Assembly: GCF_027579695.1 (NCBI RefSeq)
Contig: NC_083581.1
Coordinates: 59,474,200 to 59,538,199, forward strand
Direction of reading: 5' to 3'
Length of the DNA: 64,000 nucleotides
From: Neoarius graeffei
Lineage: Eukaryota; Chordata; Actinopteri; Siluriformes; Ariidae
This document shows, in pieces, positions 50,801 to 59,416 of the stretch. Position 1 is the first letter of the stretch. Each line of letters starts with the position of its first letter. Under the pieces are notes generated by a model. The model searched no databases. It was not told the DNA's origin and worked only from the letters and a program-made list of their open reading frames with translations. The position numbers and the translations under genes were made by a program.

Positions 50801-53800
50801 TGAGGATACACTGCCGTGGTGGTTGGCCTGGACATGGGCTCTCTGTGAAAGGGAGATGGAGTGTGTGGGACAACATGGACTATACTGGATGCGATGGGCA
50901 CCATGAACTTTGTGTGTGTCAGTGAGAAGTGAGCTATGGGTGGGGTAATGTGAAGGGGCATGAGGTAGTTGGGGTCTATGCGTGTCTGTGGTGTGAGAGA
51001 GCATTCAGTGATGTGGATGTGAGAGAGCATGGACAGGATGTGATGGGGGAGAGTAGACTGAGTGTGTGAAGTGTGTGCATAGGCTGAATGTGTGGGGAGA
51101 GCATGAGATGAGTGTGTGAGAGAGCAAAGGCAGTGTATGGGGATCTAAGAATTTTGCCTACATGCATAAATGTCATTTCCACCACACCATTGTAATTTCC
51201 ACCCAAGAATGCAATGTGGTGGAAATTACGGTGGTGGAAATTACAATCCTACAGTTTTTTGAGGAAAAATCGACGCTAACATCTTATATTAGCTATGAAG
51301 TGGTATCTAGCATTTTGTGCACGCAAAATACATCTATGTCCATTAAAAAACCAACTTATTTACAAACTCAGTTGACGTTACGGCATGTTTGGAAATTACA
51401 TACAATAAAAATATTTTCATTTCAAGCTATATTTACCTTGGCTTTTCTTCAAAAGTTGATGGATGAAGTCAAAATTCCCTCCATATCAGACATGTGCTCT
51501 GGTGTCACTGTTCATCTCCATAGAAACTACCCAAACAATCTTTCATACAAACCTTTTAAAGGGACATTACAGTGTTGTGGTGGAAATTACAGCAATAGTG
51601 TGGGACAACTACAACTACATTTGGTTAAAAAAACCCACATAAACAGTTGAATGACCTCGAATACCCCAATTATGTTTTGATTATTTTACTGATACTTTAT
51701 TCAGTGACATTTTAAAGGAACAGTCCACCGTACTTCCATAATGAAATATGCTCTTATCTGAATTGAGACAAGCTGCTCCGTACCTATCCGAGCTTTGCGC
51801 AACCTCCCAGTCAGTCAGACGCAGTCAGACGCGCTGTCACTCCTGTTAGCAATGTAGCTAGGCTCAGCATGGCCAATGGTATTTTTTGGGGCTGTAGTTA
51901 GATGCGACCAAACTCTTCCGTGTTTTAACCTGTTTACATAGGTTTATATGACCAGTGATATGAAACAAGTTCAGTTACACAAATTGAAACGTGGCGATTT
52001 GCTATGCTATGGAAAGTCCGCACTATAATGACAGGCGTACTAACACCTTCTGTGCGCTTCGGCAGCGCATTGATACGGAGCTCAGATATCAATGCGCTGC
52101 CGAAGTGCGCAGAAGGTGTTAGTACGCCTGTCATTATAGTGCGGACTTTCCATAGCATAGAAAATCGCCACGTTTCAATTTGTGTAACTGAACTTGTTTC
52201 ATATCACTGGTCATATAAACCTATGTAAACAGGAAAAACGCGGAAGAGTTTGGTCGCATCTAACTACAGCCCCAAAAAATACCATTGGCCATACTGAGCC
52301 TAGCTACATTGCTAACAGGAGTGACAGCGCGTCTGACTGCGTCTGACTGACTGGGAGGTCGCGCAAAGCTCGGATAGGTACGGAGCAGCTCGTCTCAATT
52401 CAGATAAGAGCATATTTCATTATGGAAGTACGGTGGACTGTTCCTTTAAAACATTAGAAAAAAACATTTTTTTACAATTAATTTTTATCATTGAAGATCA
52501 AAAGTCTGGGTGTGGGACAACCACAAAACAGCAACGTTTGCATATATAATGATGTTGAAAAAGGTGAAAAAGTCATCATACACTACCAGTACAAAATTTC
52601 CTAAAACACTCTCATTGTAAAGATAACTATAAAGGTGTGAAATTTCCCTTTTTTTCTTTCTTTCATAAAATATGATCAAAGGACATAAAAGTGCCCGTAG
52701 TCTAAGAATCACCCATAAACGTCTGGGGACTGAGGAGACAAGTTGCTCAAGTTTAGGGATAGGAATGTTAACCCATTCTTGTCTAATGTAGGATTCTAGT
52801 TGCTCAACTGTCTTAGGTCTTTTTTGTCGTATCTTCCGTTTTATGATGCGCCAAATGTTTTCTATGGGTGAAAGATCTGGAGTGCAGGCTGGCCAGTTCA
52901 GTACCCGGACCCTTCTTCTACGCAGCCATGATGCTGTAATTGATGCAGTATGTGGTTTGGCATTGTCATGTTGGAAATGCAAGGTCTTCCCTGAAAGAGA
53001 CGTCATCTGGATGGGAGCATATGTTGATCTAGAACCTGGATATACCTTTCAGCATTGATGGTGTCTTTCCAGATGTGTAAGCTGCCCATGCCACACGCAC
53101 TAATGCAACCCCAAACCATCAGAGATGCAGGCTTCTGAACTGAACGCTGATAACAACTTGGGTCGTCCTTCTCCTCTTTAGTCCAAATGACACGGCGCCC
53201 CTGATTTCCATAAAGAACTTCAAATTTTGATTCGTCTGACCACAGAACAGTTTTCCACTTTGCCACAGTCCATTTTAAATGAGCCTTGCCACAGAGAAGA
53301 CGTCTGCGCTTCTGGATCATGTTTGGATACGGCTTCTTCTTTGAACTATAGAGTTTTAGCTGGCAACGGCGGATGGCACGGTGAATTGTGTTCTCAGATA
53401 ATGTTCTCTGGAAATATTCCTGAGCCCATTTTGTGATTTCCAATACGGAAGCATGCCTGTATGTGATGCGGTGCCATCTGCGGGCCCGAAGATCACGGGC
53501 ACCCAGTACGGTTTTCCATCATTGACCCTTACGCACAGAGATTCTTCCAGATTCTCTGAATCTTTTGATGATATTATGCACTGTAGATGATGATATGTTC
53601 AAACTCTTTGCAATTTTACACTGTCGAACTCCTTTCAGATATTGCTCCACTATTTGTCGGCACAGAATTAGGGGGATTGGTGATCCTCTTCCCATCTTTA
53701 CTTCTGAGAGCCGCTGCCACTCCAAGATGCTTTTTTTATACCCAGTCATGTCAATGACCTATTGCCAATTGACCTAATGAGTTGCAATTTGGTCCTCCAG

Positions 53801-56800
53801 CTGTTCCTTTTTTGTACCTTTAACTTTTCCAGCCTCTTATTGCCCCTGTCCCAACTTTTTTGAGATGTGTTGCTGTCATGAAATTTCGAATGAGCCAATA
53901 TTTGGCATGAAATTTCAAAATCTCTCACTTTCGACATTTGATATGTTGTCTATGTTCTATTGTGAATACAATATCAGTTTTTGAGATTTGTAAATTGTTG
54001 CATTCTGTTTTGATTTACAATTTGTACTTTGTCCCAACTTTTTTTGGAATCGGGGTTATAGTTATCACAATAACATAAAAGGAGTGCATTAATGTAAATC
54101 TGCTATTTGAATGACAGCCTGTACTATTGTCAGAACAATGCTGTTAAACCAAATTAATCAACACCTTTTGACCAATCAGATTCAAGGATTCAGCATTGCT
54201 GTGGTTTAACATAAATATTACAACTGTTTGGCTATAAAATCAAAAGGTCACATCTTAAAGTAGTAAACGACCTACTGTTGGCGTCTGATCAGGGCTGTGT
54301 CTCGCTGCTTGTGTTGCTTAACCTTAGTGCAGCATTTGATACCATTGATCATTCCATTCTTCTGGATAGACTAGAAAAAGTTGTGGGAGTTAAGGGAACG
54401 GCCCTCTCCTGGCTCAGCTCTTATTTAACTGATGGCTATCAGTATGTTGATGTAAATGGTGATTTTTCGAGACATACTGAGGTAAAGTTTGGTGTTCCAC
54501 AAGGTTCTGTCTTGGGTCCACTGCTTTTTTCCTTATATATGTTACCTCTGGGTGATATTATTCGTAAACAATGTATTAGTTTCCACTGTTATGCTGATGA
54601 CACACAGTTGTACGTTTCTGCAAAACCTGATGAGAGACACCAGCTTAATAGAATAAGGAATGTGTGAAGGACATTAGACACTGGATGCTTCTTAACTTCC
54701 TTCTGCTTAACTCTGACAAGACTGAAGTACTTGTACTAGGACCACATGCAGCTAGAAGTAAGTTTTCTGATTACACAGTAACTCTGGATGGCCTTTCTGT
54801 TTCTTCACGTGCAGCAGTAAAAGACCTCGGAGTGATTATTGACCCCAGTCTTTCATTCGAAACTCACATTGATAACATTACCCGGATAGCTTTCTTTCAT
54901 CTAAGATAAGAAATTTAATGTCACTACATTACACAGAAAAACTAGTTCATGCTTTCGTTACCTCCAGGCTGGATTACTGTAATGCCTTACTGTCTGGATG
55001 TTCCAATAAGTGCATAAACAAGCTCCAGTTAGTTCAAAATGCAGCAGCAAGAGTCCTTACAAAAACTAGAAAATATGACCACATCACCCCCGTCTTATCC
55101 ACAATGCATTGACTCCCAGTCAAATTTTGCATTGATTATAAAATACTACTATTGACCTTCAAAGCACTGAATGGTCTCGCACCACAGTACCTGTGTGAAC
55201 TTCTGGTCCTTTATGACCCATCATGTCTACTTAGATCAAAAGGTGCAGGCTATCTGCTGGTACCTCATATAGTGAAGGCTACATCAGGGGGCAGAGCCTT
55301 TTCTTACAAAGCCCCACAGTTATGGAACAGCCTTCCAAGTAGTGTTCAGGAATCAGACAGTATCAGCATTTAAGTCGAGGCTGAAAACATATCTGTTTAG
55401 TCAAGCCTTTTGTTAATGGTGTTTATGAGATAAAGGTGTAGATCTGGAGGGTCCTCAGACATAGTGTTTTGGTAAACTGGGATGTATGGATGCTGTCAGT
55501 CCCCCACTCGCTTGCTCACTCGAGTTTGTTGACGGTGTAGTGGCTGGCTGCTTTATGTCCCGGGGCTCCGTCATGCCTGTGTTACCTTCTGGCTCTCTCC
55601 TTTTAGTTATGCTGTCATAGTTAGTTTTGCCGAAGTCCCTGCTTGTACTCAGCGCAAAATGCATATTGTACCTACTTATTCAGGTGACATTGGGCATACC
55701 TAACAACCTGTCTTTTTTCTCTCTTCCCCCCATCTGTGCCTCTGAGTTACATGTCAATCCTGGGATCAAGGTGCTGACCTCTTCTGCTCCTTGGACCTGC
55801 CTGATCCATCCTGATGCCCTGTGTCTGGTTGGAGTCTCATCACATCGCTCCTGTGGAGGACAGCCCCATATGGACAGTTGAAAGTCACACTTGGAAGACA
55901 CTCTGGACATTTACAGTAATGCTTTTGTGGCTGAGGACTACAGTTGGCTTGCTAACTTTGGGATTGCGGTTGTCATGAACAGTTTTGCACTCAAGTTTCC
56001 ATTAATTAAGAGTTATAACATCAACGAAACTGACTTCATTTTAAAACTGTTAATGTTATAGTCATGTTGTCTGTTGTTGTCCAGGTGAGGATTGGTTCCC
56101 TTTTGGGTCTGGTTCCTCTTGAGGTTTCTTCCTCGTGTCATCTGGGGGAGTTTTTCCTTGCCACCATTGCCACGGGCTTGCTCATTGGGGATAGATTAGG
56201 GATAAAATTGGCTCATGTCTTGGGTCATTCAGATTCTCTAAACCTGCTTTGAGACAAAGTCTATTGTTAAAAGTGCTATACAAACAAACTTGACTTGACT
56301 ATTCCATGAACAGGTTATGTTATCATGATGTTCAAGTTGTGTATACTCTGTTTTCCCCTTGTCAGGCAGCATCACAAGAGGCGAGCAGAGTCTCAGAGAA
56401 TGGCCAGTGGGAGCGTGCGGTGGCTCTGCTGACTGTGGCTGTGCAAGCACTAAATGGTACAAAGCTCCAACACCTGCGTCAGCGGGCAGCATGCCTAGCA
56501 CAGCTGGGCCTCAACGAGCAGGCAGTGTCAGATCTGAATAGGGTCATTCTTTCCCACAGCCAGGACAGCAGTGATGAGGCCAAGGTTAAGGCGGAGGATC
56601 TGTGTAGACGAGGTCGGAGTCTGCTTACATGCTCCCGGGATGATGCGGCTCTAAATGACTTCTCTCAGGCATTGGAGCTACACGCAGAGCAGGCACTGCT
56701 GTGTGTGGAGGCTGGACCAGGAAGGCATCGCCTGGCTGAACTCTTTCTACGATTTGCATTGCAGAATTATGCAGAGCAACAGCTGGACAAGGCCTGGCGC

Positions 56801-56902
56801 CTCACAGAAAGTGGCCTGAGGGTAGACGGCAACCATGCTGAGCTGCGCCGTCTGAAAGCCAGAATTAAACGAGACGCCTCTGGATCATGTATCGTGCACT
56901 AA
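31718..56902 (+). CDS. ttc34: Tetratricopeptide repeat protein 34-like, seven coding exons
   Basis: Exons 31718-33468, 36632-36854, 41448-41640, 42005-42171, 42833-43106, 43246-43460 and 56366-56902 join in phase (3360 nt, 1119 residues) with GT/AG at every junction. The protein is helical throughout with TPR-like pairs, for example [21 protein letters not shown] near residue 16, [40 protein letters not shown] and [19 protein letters not shown]. Repeated CGRGL and [10 protein letters not shown] lines mark equivalent repeats. No enzyme motif, signal peptide or membrane span is seen, so a scaffold role in the cytosol is likely; the partner is unknown. The name rests on my recognition of the CGRGLLRMM...VPWNYRRLL block and on the 1p36-type linkage with a TNFRSF gene. 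Another TPR paralogue is the main alternative. A splice acceptor at 31682 and a 35-base leader imply an upstream non-coding exon. Confidence 0.78.
33629..34438. mobile_element. Unclassified TIR element with GTCACATCCATAACG repeats
   Basis: The left end TAA-GGGCAATTCCA and the right end TGGAATTGCTCA-TAA are inverted matches about 810 bp apart in ttc34 intron 1. GTCACATCCATAACG occurs at 34020, 34042 and 34231, and as GTCACGTCCATAACG at 34412, right beside the right end. There is no ORF. The ends match the layout of the larger element at 48796-52714. Confidence 0.5.
34443..35357. other. Unrecognised intron 1 sequence of ttc34
   Basis: AT-rich with no ORF or repeat ends that I can name. Confidence 0.4.
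35370..35742 (+). mobile_element. tRNA-derived SINE, copy 6 (older subfamily)
   Basis: Target duplication ATGTTAAAACTA (35358-35369 and 35743-35754). The tail is GATAATGGATGGATGG rather than GATAATGAGATGAG, and the body differs at many sites (GGCTAATTGGTGGCTCTAAA). Confidence 0.92.
35931..36295 (+). mobile_element. tRNA-derived SINE, copy 7, inserted at the end of a MITE
   Basis: Target duplication ACATACACTATCAG (35917-35930 and 36296-36309) includes the first bases of the MITE that follows. The tail is GATAATGAGATGAG. Confidence 0.93.
36299..36552. mobile_element. MITE with GGTACA-rich interior
   Basis: Left TACACTATCAGAAATAGGGG and right TTATTTTCTAAGAGTCTA are weak inverted repeats. The interior alternates GGTACA and TGTACC blocks, so it can form many small hairpins. 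The left end was duplicated by SINE copy 7. Confidence 0.6.
37382..41112 (+). mobile_element. Nearly complete CR1/L2/Rex1-group LINE
   Basis: TCCACATTC flanks the element (37373-37381 and 41113-41121). A leader begins CAAGATGGCGG, one long frame encodes endonuclease then reverse transcriptase, and the 3' end reads GGTTAAATAAAGGTCAAAAA. Its length and the presence of the 5' leader suggest it is not 5'-truncated. One stop and one frameshift are the only coding lesions I see. Confidence 0.85.
37563..40794 (+). pseudogene. LINE endonuclease-reverse transcriptase, one stop and one frameshift
   Basis: The frame opens [17 protein letters not shown] (signal-like) and reaches [12 protein letters not shown] at about residue 118. 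An apurinic-type endonuclease follows, with [29 protein letters not shown] and SDHCAI. A TAG at 38982-38984 interrupts the frame, which then resumes in phase. Reverse transcriptase motifs follow: [28 protein letters not shown] and LYADDTVLY (catalytic YADD). A one-base slip near 40380-40392, in a T/A homopolymer, moves the C-terminal part ([16 protein letters not shown] to ILIEECHCF) to another frame. The protein would nick target DNA and copy LINE RNA into it. Confidence 0.87.
42239..42594 (+). mobile_element. tRNA-derived SINE, copy 8 (older subfamily)
   Basis: Full-length copy in ttc34 intron 4 with tail GATAATGGATGGATGG, like copy 6. The target duplication is not clear. Confidence 0.88.
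42746..42800. repeat. 27-bp tandem duplication before a ttc34 acceptor
   Basis: CTAATAAAAGATGACGTTGT followed by AATGA occurs twice, ending about 30 bases before the exon 5 acceptor (42832). It sits where the branch point of intron 4 would be expected. Confidence 0.85.
44117..45768 (-). mobile_element. Tc1-like transposon, nearly intact (CAGTTAGGTCCATAAATATT ends)
   Basis: Ends CAGTTAGGTCCATAAATATT and ATATATATGGACCTAACTG are inverted with TA on each side (44115 and 45769). It is 1652 bp long with a single long gene on the minus strand. It is the best-preserved DNA transposon in the window. Confidence 0.93.
44371..45411 (-). pseudogene. Tc1 transposase with one premature stop
   Basis: From [17 protein letters not shown] at 45411 the frame meets TGA at 45360-45358, then stays open for 328 codons to a natural stop, about 346 residues in all. 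It has the paired helix-turn-helix domain ([19 protein letters not shown]), a GRPQKT linker and the catalytic triad in [14 protein letters not shown] and [11 protein letters not shown]. The stop replaces what is probably a CGA arginine, a typical CpG decay. An internal ATG at 45312 would give 313 residues without the first helix-turn-helix. Such enzymes cut and paste the element at TA sites. Confidence 0.9.
47164..48528. other. Unrecognised intron 6 sequence of ttc34
   Basis: No gene signal. It contains a (CAAA)n run at 47597-47643. At 48200-48460 there is a stretch related to the repeat at 4800-4980. Confidence 0.4.
49905..49940. repeat. (GT)n microsatellite
   Basis: A GT run inside the unclassified element. 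A second run lies at 50750-50798 and a short one at 50018-50030, where it disrupts the end of the basic ORF. Confidence 0.9.
50008..50469 (-). CDS. Basic coiled-coil protein of the unclassified element (153 aa)
   Basis: Not assigned to a family. The first 80 residues are very rich in K, R and E in helical pattern ([50 protein letters not shown]), which suggests a nucleic-acid-binding helix or coiled coil. A proline-rich linker ([16 protein letters not shown]) and a second basic patch ([20 protein letters not shown]) follow. It ends in HTHTT read from a (GT)n microsatellite, so the natural C-terminus is probably lost. From memory, similar MPRKS-type starts occur in multicopy unnamed fish proteins. 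Its place inside the TIR element suggests a transposition protein, truncated here. Confidence 0.5.
   Translation of the reverse strand: MPRKSIKERSQAYRDRIKEDPVKYEERLKRDRERYQRKKERGVVKPIGELTKREQRKKRRQRRNYMKKYREKIKNALGVQAYLATTTPPNSPESVPPEPVSPPPTLPLPLPSGQPVTQKQRGRKKVLRNRSKVYAALYERNAKLEKAHTHTTA
51716..52445. mobile_element. 730-bp near-perfect palindromic MITE at TTAA
   Basis: It begins AGGAACAGTCCACCGTACTT, and its complement closes the right end. The two ~345-bp arms meet near 52080 around a short spacer. TTAA flanks both sides (51712-51715 and 52446-52449). TTAA targeting fits piggyBac or Kolobok. It has no gene; the two 74-residue mirror ORFs are arm artefacts. Few mismatches between arms point to recent activity or gene conversion. 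Confidence 0.88.
52725..53749 (-). pseudogene. Tc1 transposase, interrupted at its C-terminus
   Basis: Pieces in order: 53749-53519 ([20 protein letters not shown], helix-turn-helix); a TGA near 53521; then the same frame to 53003 ([20 protein letters not shown], first catalytic [15 protein letters not shown]). After a one-base shift the last piece reads [10 protein letters not shown] and [11 protein letters not shown] (second D and E). Reading stops at PRRL where the foreign element enters. The catalytic triad is otherwise intact. Confidence 0.85.
54255..56299 (+). mobile_element. 5'-truncated L2-clade LINE with full 3' UTR
   Basis: It starts inside the reverse transcriptase and runs through a long 3' UTR (GGTTTCTTCCTCGTGTCATC, AAAAGTGCTATACAAACAAA) to a CTTGACTTGAC tail. 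It is the reference copy for the L2 tails at 24050, 30060, 30581 and 43748. It ends 66 bases before the last ttc34 exon. Confidence 0.85.
54278..55373 (+). pseudogene. L2-type reverse transcriptase fragment
   Basis: Readable pieces: [38 protein letters not shown] and [10 protein letters not shown] (catalytic YADD); then [29 protein letters not shown] and [15 protein letters not shown]. At least three stops or shifts separate them. The N-terminal endonuclease is missing through 5' truncation. Confidence 0.85.
56366..56902 (+). CDS. ttc34: ttc34 last exon
   Basis: Acceptor CCCCTTGTCAG is followed by 178 codons and TAA. It holds two or three TPR units ([35 protein letters not shown]-type helices near [20 protein letters not shown]) and a short basic tail. 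It lies 12.9 kb from exon 6 because intron 6 is filled with nested transposons. Confidence 0.85.
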   Translation, partial: AASQEASRVSENGQWERAVALLTVAVQALNGTKLQHLRQRAACLAQLGLNEQAVSDLNRVILSHSQDSSDEAKVKAEDLCRRGRSLLTCSRDDAALNDFSQALELHAEQALLCVEAGPGRHRLAELFLRFALQNYAEQQLDKAWRLTESGLRVDGNHAELRRLKARIKRDASGSCIVH

Positions 56903-57041
56903 AAAAGAAAAAAAAATCAAAATACATTGGGCTTATGATTATGCTAGCACATAATAACTGAGTTCTAAATCTGTCATGTACTCATTAATGTATAACGTCC
57001 AATGTAATGCGTTAACGTAATCGTAGTTTTCTATTCTAATT
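56903..57041. other. ttc34: ttc34 3' UTR
   Basis: It starts with an A-rich stretch right after TAA. There is no canonical AATAAA within the next 140 bases, so the cleavage site is not resolved. Confidence 0.35.
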
Positions 57042-57446
57042 CACATTCACTGGATATGAGCAATTGTGCGCTCTGATTGGCTACTCTACTACTAGGCTAT
57101 CAGCTCATATACCATGAGTTGAGAAAAACAAAATGGTGGAGCGTGTTGCTGAACCAACCGAGGATGAAATAAAAACTCTACTCGAAAACAAAACCCCCCA
57201 AAATACAAAAAACAAAACAAAAAAAACAACAAAATATGGAATGAAAGTATTTGATGGTAAGGACGTAAGCTTTTATTTTTCAAGAATTATTATTATAGCA
57301 TTTTTCACAAATTGCTACTGTCATTTCACCGGTTTGTTTACATTCTAGATGGAAATTATTTTGTCAGATGTTTTGTATAAAGTTTTTATTTATCAAATTT
57401 GCAAAAAATAAAAATGCTCCATTTCTCAAAATCCAGTGAATGTGGA
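57042..57446 (+). mobile_element. Element with CACATTCACTGGAT inverted ends and a short ORF
   Basis: CACATTCACTGGAT and ATCCAGTGAATGTG end it, about 400 bp apart. Inside, MVERVAEPTEDEIKTLLENK at 57133, then KTKKTTKYGMKVFDG, runs to a splice-donor-like GATG|GTAAGG. The pattern resembles the N-terminal helical domain of Crypton-type tyrosine recombinase genes in fish, but this is a weak call. A second inverted pair, AGTTATTCCA/TGGAATAACT, lies just beyond (57459-57561). Confidence 0.35.
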
Positions 57447-57776
57447 TAGGATAAAACAGTTATTCCAGTCAATCTCGTTGTACATGGCTTATAGCCAACT
57501 TGATACTACGTGCCTCATTGTCTATCAGCTCATGTATGACTCGGTTACATGGAATAACTATCTCCTTTAGTTTCAGTTGGTTTCAGGTTAAATTATTTAA
57601 CTTTAAAAATTGCAAACAGAAATTTTTATGGGACAACTGAGCACTGGACATGAATGTAATAATGAAAATAAAGATGGCTTCTGGAAATATGTTGGAGTTG
57701 GTTTCCAATGGATCACAGAGCTGAATTAATTTTTTAGTAGTTATTGTCTAGGTACTGTATGTTGGAGATTGTTTAA

Positions 57777-58679
57777 CCTTCATCCTACCATGCTATTTTA
57801 CACCTTAATCTTACCATGTGGGGTCCGTTTGGACCCCAATACTTTTCTTTAAAATTAAAGCTTATAAAGACAAAATCACCAGATAAGTTTTGTTCAGAAC
57901 ATCTTGTATTAATAACAGCAATACACTAAAGGGCCCAAGGCATAAAGAACACACTTAACTTTCATCCTACCAGCCAATTTTACATACACAAACTACCAGG
58001 CGGGGTCCGTATGGACCCCAGGAGGGAATACCTTGAAATCAATGCAGTAAGAACCAATTCAATGCAGCAACCAGACATAACTTTATTGAAGAACAAAATC
58101 CACTATGGCTGAATATCAATGATGTATTATAAATGCAATAACATTGCAATAATATTGCAATAACTAGCATACATGTAGCAAATTATAGCGCCACAAAAAA
58201 AATTGGCATTATAAACATGATTTTTGCAGCTCATACAGCTGTAAAACATTCTGGATTACAACTTAGGTCTTTTCTTACAGAATTTAAAACAAAAAAGTAA
58301 TTGTAAAATAATTTAGGGCTTTTGTTTTGCAGCCTGTGCTTATTGCAGCAGTGGGGTCCACATGGACCCCAAGAAGGAATGCCTTGGTAGTTTCATTATG
58401 GAACATAAAAGAAATGAAAGAAGTTAACTTTCAGTGTGCTATTCAATTATAAAATGAAAGACAGATAAACTTTACTCTGGGGTCCGGTTGGACCCCAGTA
58501 ACAAATTAATTATACCTTCACAATGCAAAAAGCTGATCTTCCGGTGCTTTAGTGTTTTAATTAAGACATAAATTCCGACAAATTCATAAAACGGTGAGGC
58601 AGTATGTCACATATTTTTAAAATGGCAAACAAACATATAGGTGCGGGGTCCAGATGGACCCCACTTGGTAGGATGAAGG
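57777..58679. mobile_element. piggyBac-like MITE with five GGGGTCC-N4-GGACCCC palindromes
   Basis: Ends CCTTCATCCTACCA and TGGTAGGATGAAGG are perfect inverted repeats inside TTAA (57773-57776 and 58680-58683). The 903-bp body has no ORF. It carries 18-bp palindromes with identical 7-base arms at 57820, 58002, 58353, 58479 and 58645. Confidence 0.85.
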
Positions 58680-58683
58680 TTAA

Positions 58684-59006
58684 TGCTCATTCTCTCTTTA
58701 TGCACTCTTTCATATATTGTCTGGGGCTCACATATTTCTTGAATTTTTGTTTTTTTCACTTTCAAATTTGCAGAAGTCTAATCTAGGTCAACTGGATTGG
58801 TACAGTTCAGACTGTGACAGTAGATTGGAATCTTGCCAAAGCTATCAAACCTACCACACTCTGTTTTGCAGCTTAAAACCTCTAGCATGACTCCACTGGA
58901 CCCATTATAACTCAAAGTACACAGAAGACATGCATCAGGAGTCACTGGATGGGTCAGAAAGACCCTCTTCACCAAGCCCTCGATTTAGCTCTTACATAAT
59001 AATAAT
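58684..59006. other. Unrecognised intergenic stretch
   Basis: No ORF or repeat ends seen between the TTAA element and SINE copy 9. Confidence 0.4.
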
Positions 59007-59368
59007 CTCATCTCATTATCTCTAGCCGCTTTCTACAGGGTTGCAGGCAAGCTGGAGCCTATCCCAGCTGACTACGGGCGAAAGGTGGGGTACACCCTGG
59101 ACAAGTCGCCAGGTCATAACAGGGCTGACACATAGACACAGACAACCATTCACACTCACCTTCACGCCTACGGTCAATTTAGAGTCACCAGTTAACCTAA
59201 CCTGCATGTCTTTGGACTGTGGGGGAAACCGGAGCACCCGGAGGAAACCCATGCGGACACGGGGAGAACATGCAAACTCCGCACAGAAAGGCCCTCGCTG
59301 GCCACGGGGCTCGAACCTGGACCTTCTTGCTGTGAGGCGACAGCGCTAACCACTACACCACCGTGCTG
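59007..59368 (-). mobile_element. tRNA-derived SINE, copy 9
   Basis: Minus-strand copy flanked by CATAATAATAAT on both sides (58995-59006 and from 59369). The right duplication has grown into an (AAT)n run. Confidence 0.9.
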
Positions 59369-59369
59369 C

Positions 59370-59412
<43 letters not shown>
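59369..59412. repeat. (AAT)n microsatellite between SINEs
   Basis: About 14 AAT units grow out of the target duplication of SINE copy 9 and lead into the target of copy 10. Confidence 0.92.
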
Positions 59413-59414
<2 letters not shown>

Positions 59415-59416
59415 CC

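Larger units (their letters stand above)
48796..52714. mobile_element. Unclassified TIR transposon with GTGGAAATTAC subterminal repeats
   Basis: The left GGGTGATTCTTTAACTATGG and the right end, starting inward from CCCACTAAGAATC read inverted, pair over about 24 bases with few mismatches. A TAA lies outside each end (48793-48795 and 52716-52718), matching one TAA in the uninterrupted Tc1 sequence. GTGGAAATTAC and its complement recur near both ends, at least nine times. The element is 3.9 kb, about 3.2 kb without the nested MITE at 51716-52445. One basic ORF (50469-50008) is the only coding candidate. PIF/Harbinger is suggested by a TAA target, but I see no matching protein. Confidence 0.65.
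48531..54057 (-). mobile_element. Tc1-like transposon hosting a nested 3.9-kb insertion
   Basis: Ends CAACCCCGATTCCAAAAAAG and TTTTTTTGGAATCGGGGTT are inverted. The element is cut after its first 265 bp by the unclassified element 48796-52714, which sits at a TAA in the last codons of the transposase gene (empty site seen at 127-147 of this window, on the other strand). Confidence 0.9.

Noticed and set aside
50647..51030. Poly-HT ORFs
   Set aside because: Translation of the (GT)n microsatellite and neighbouring GTGTG-rich sequence.
51934..52228. Two nearly identical 74-residue ORFs on opposite strands
   Set aside because: Produced by the two arms of the palindromic MITE.
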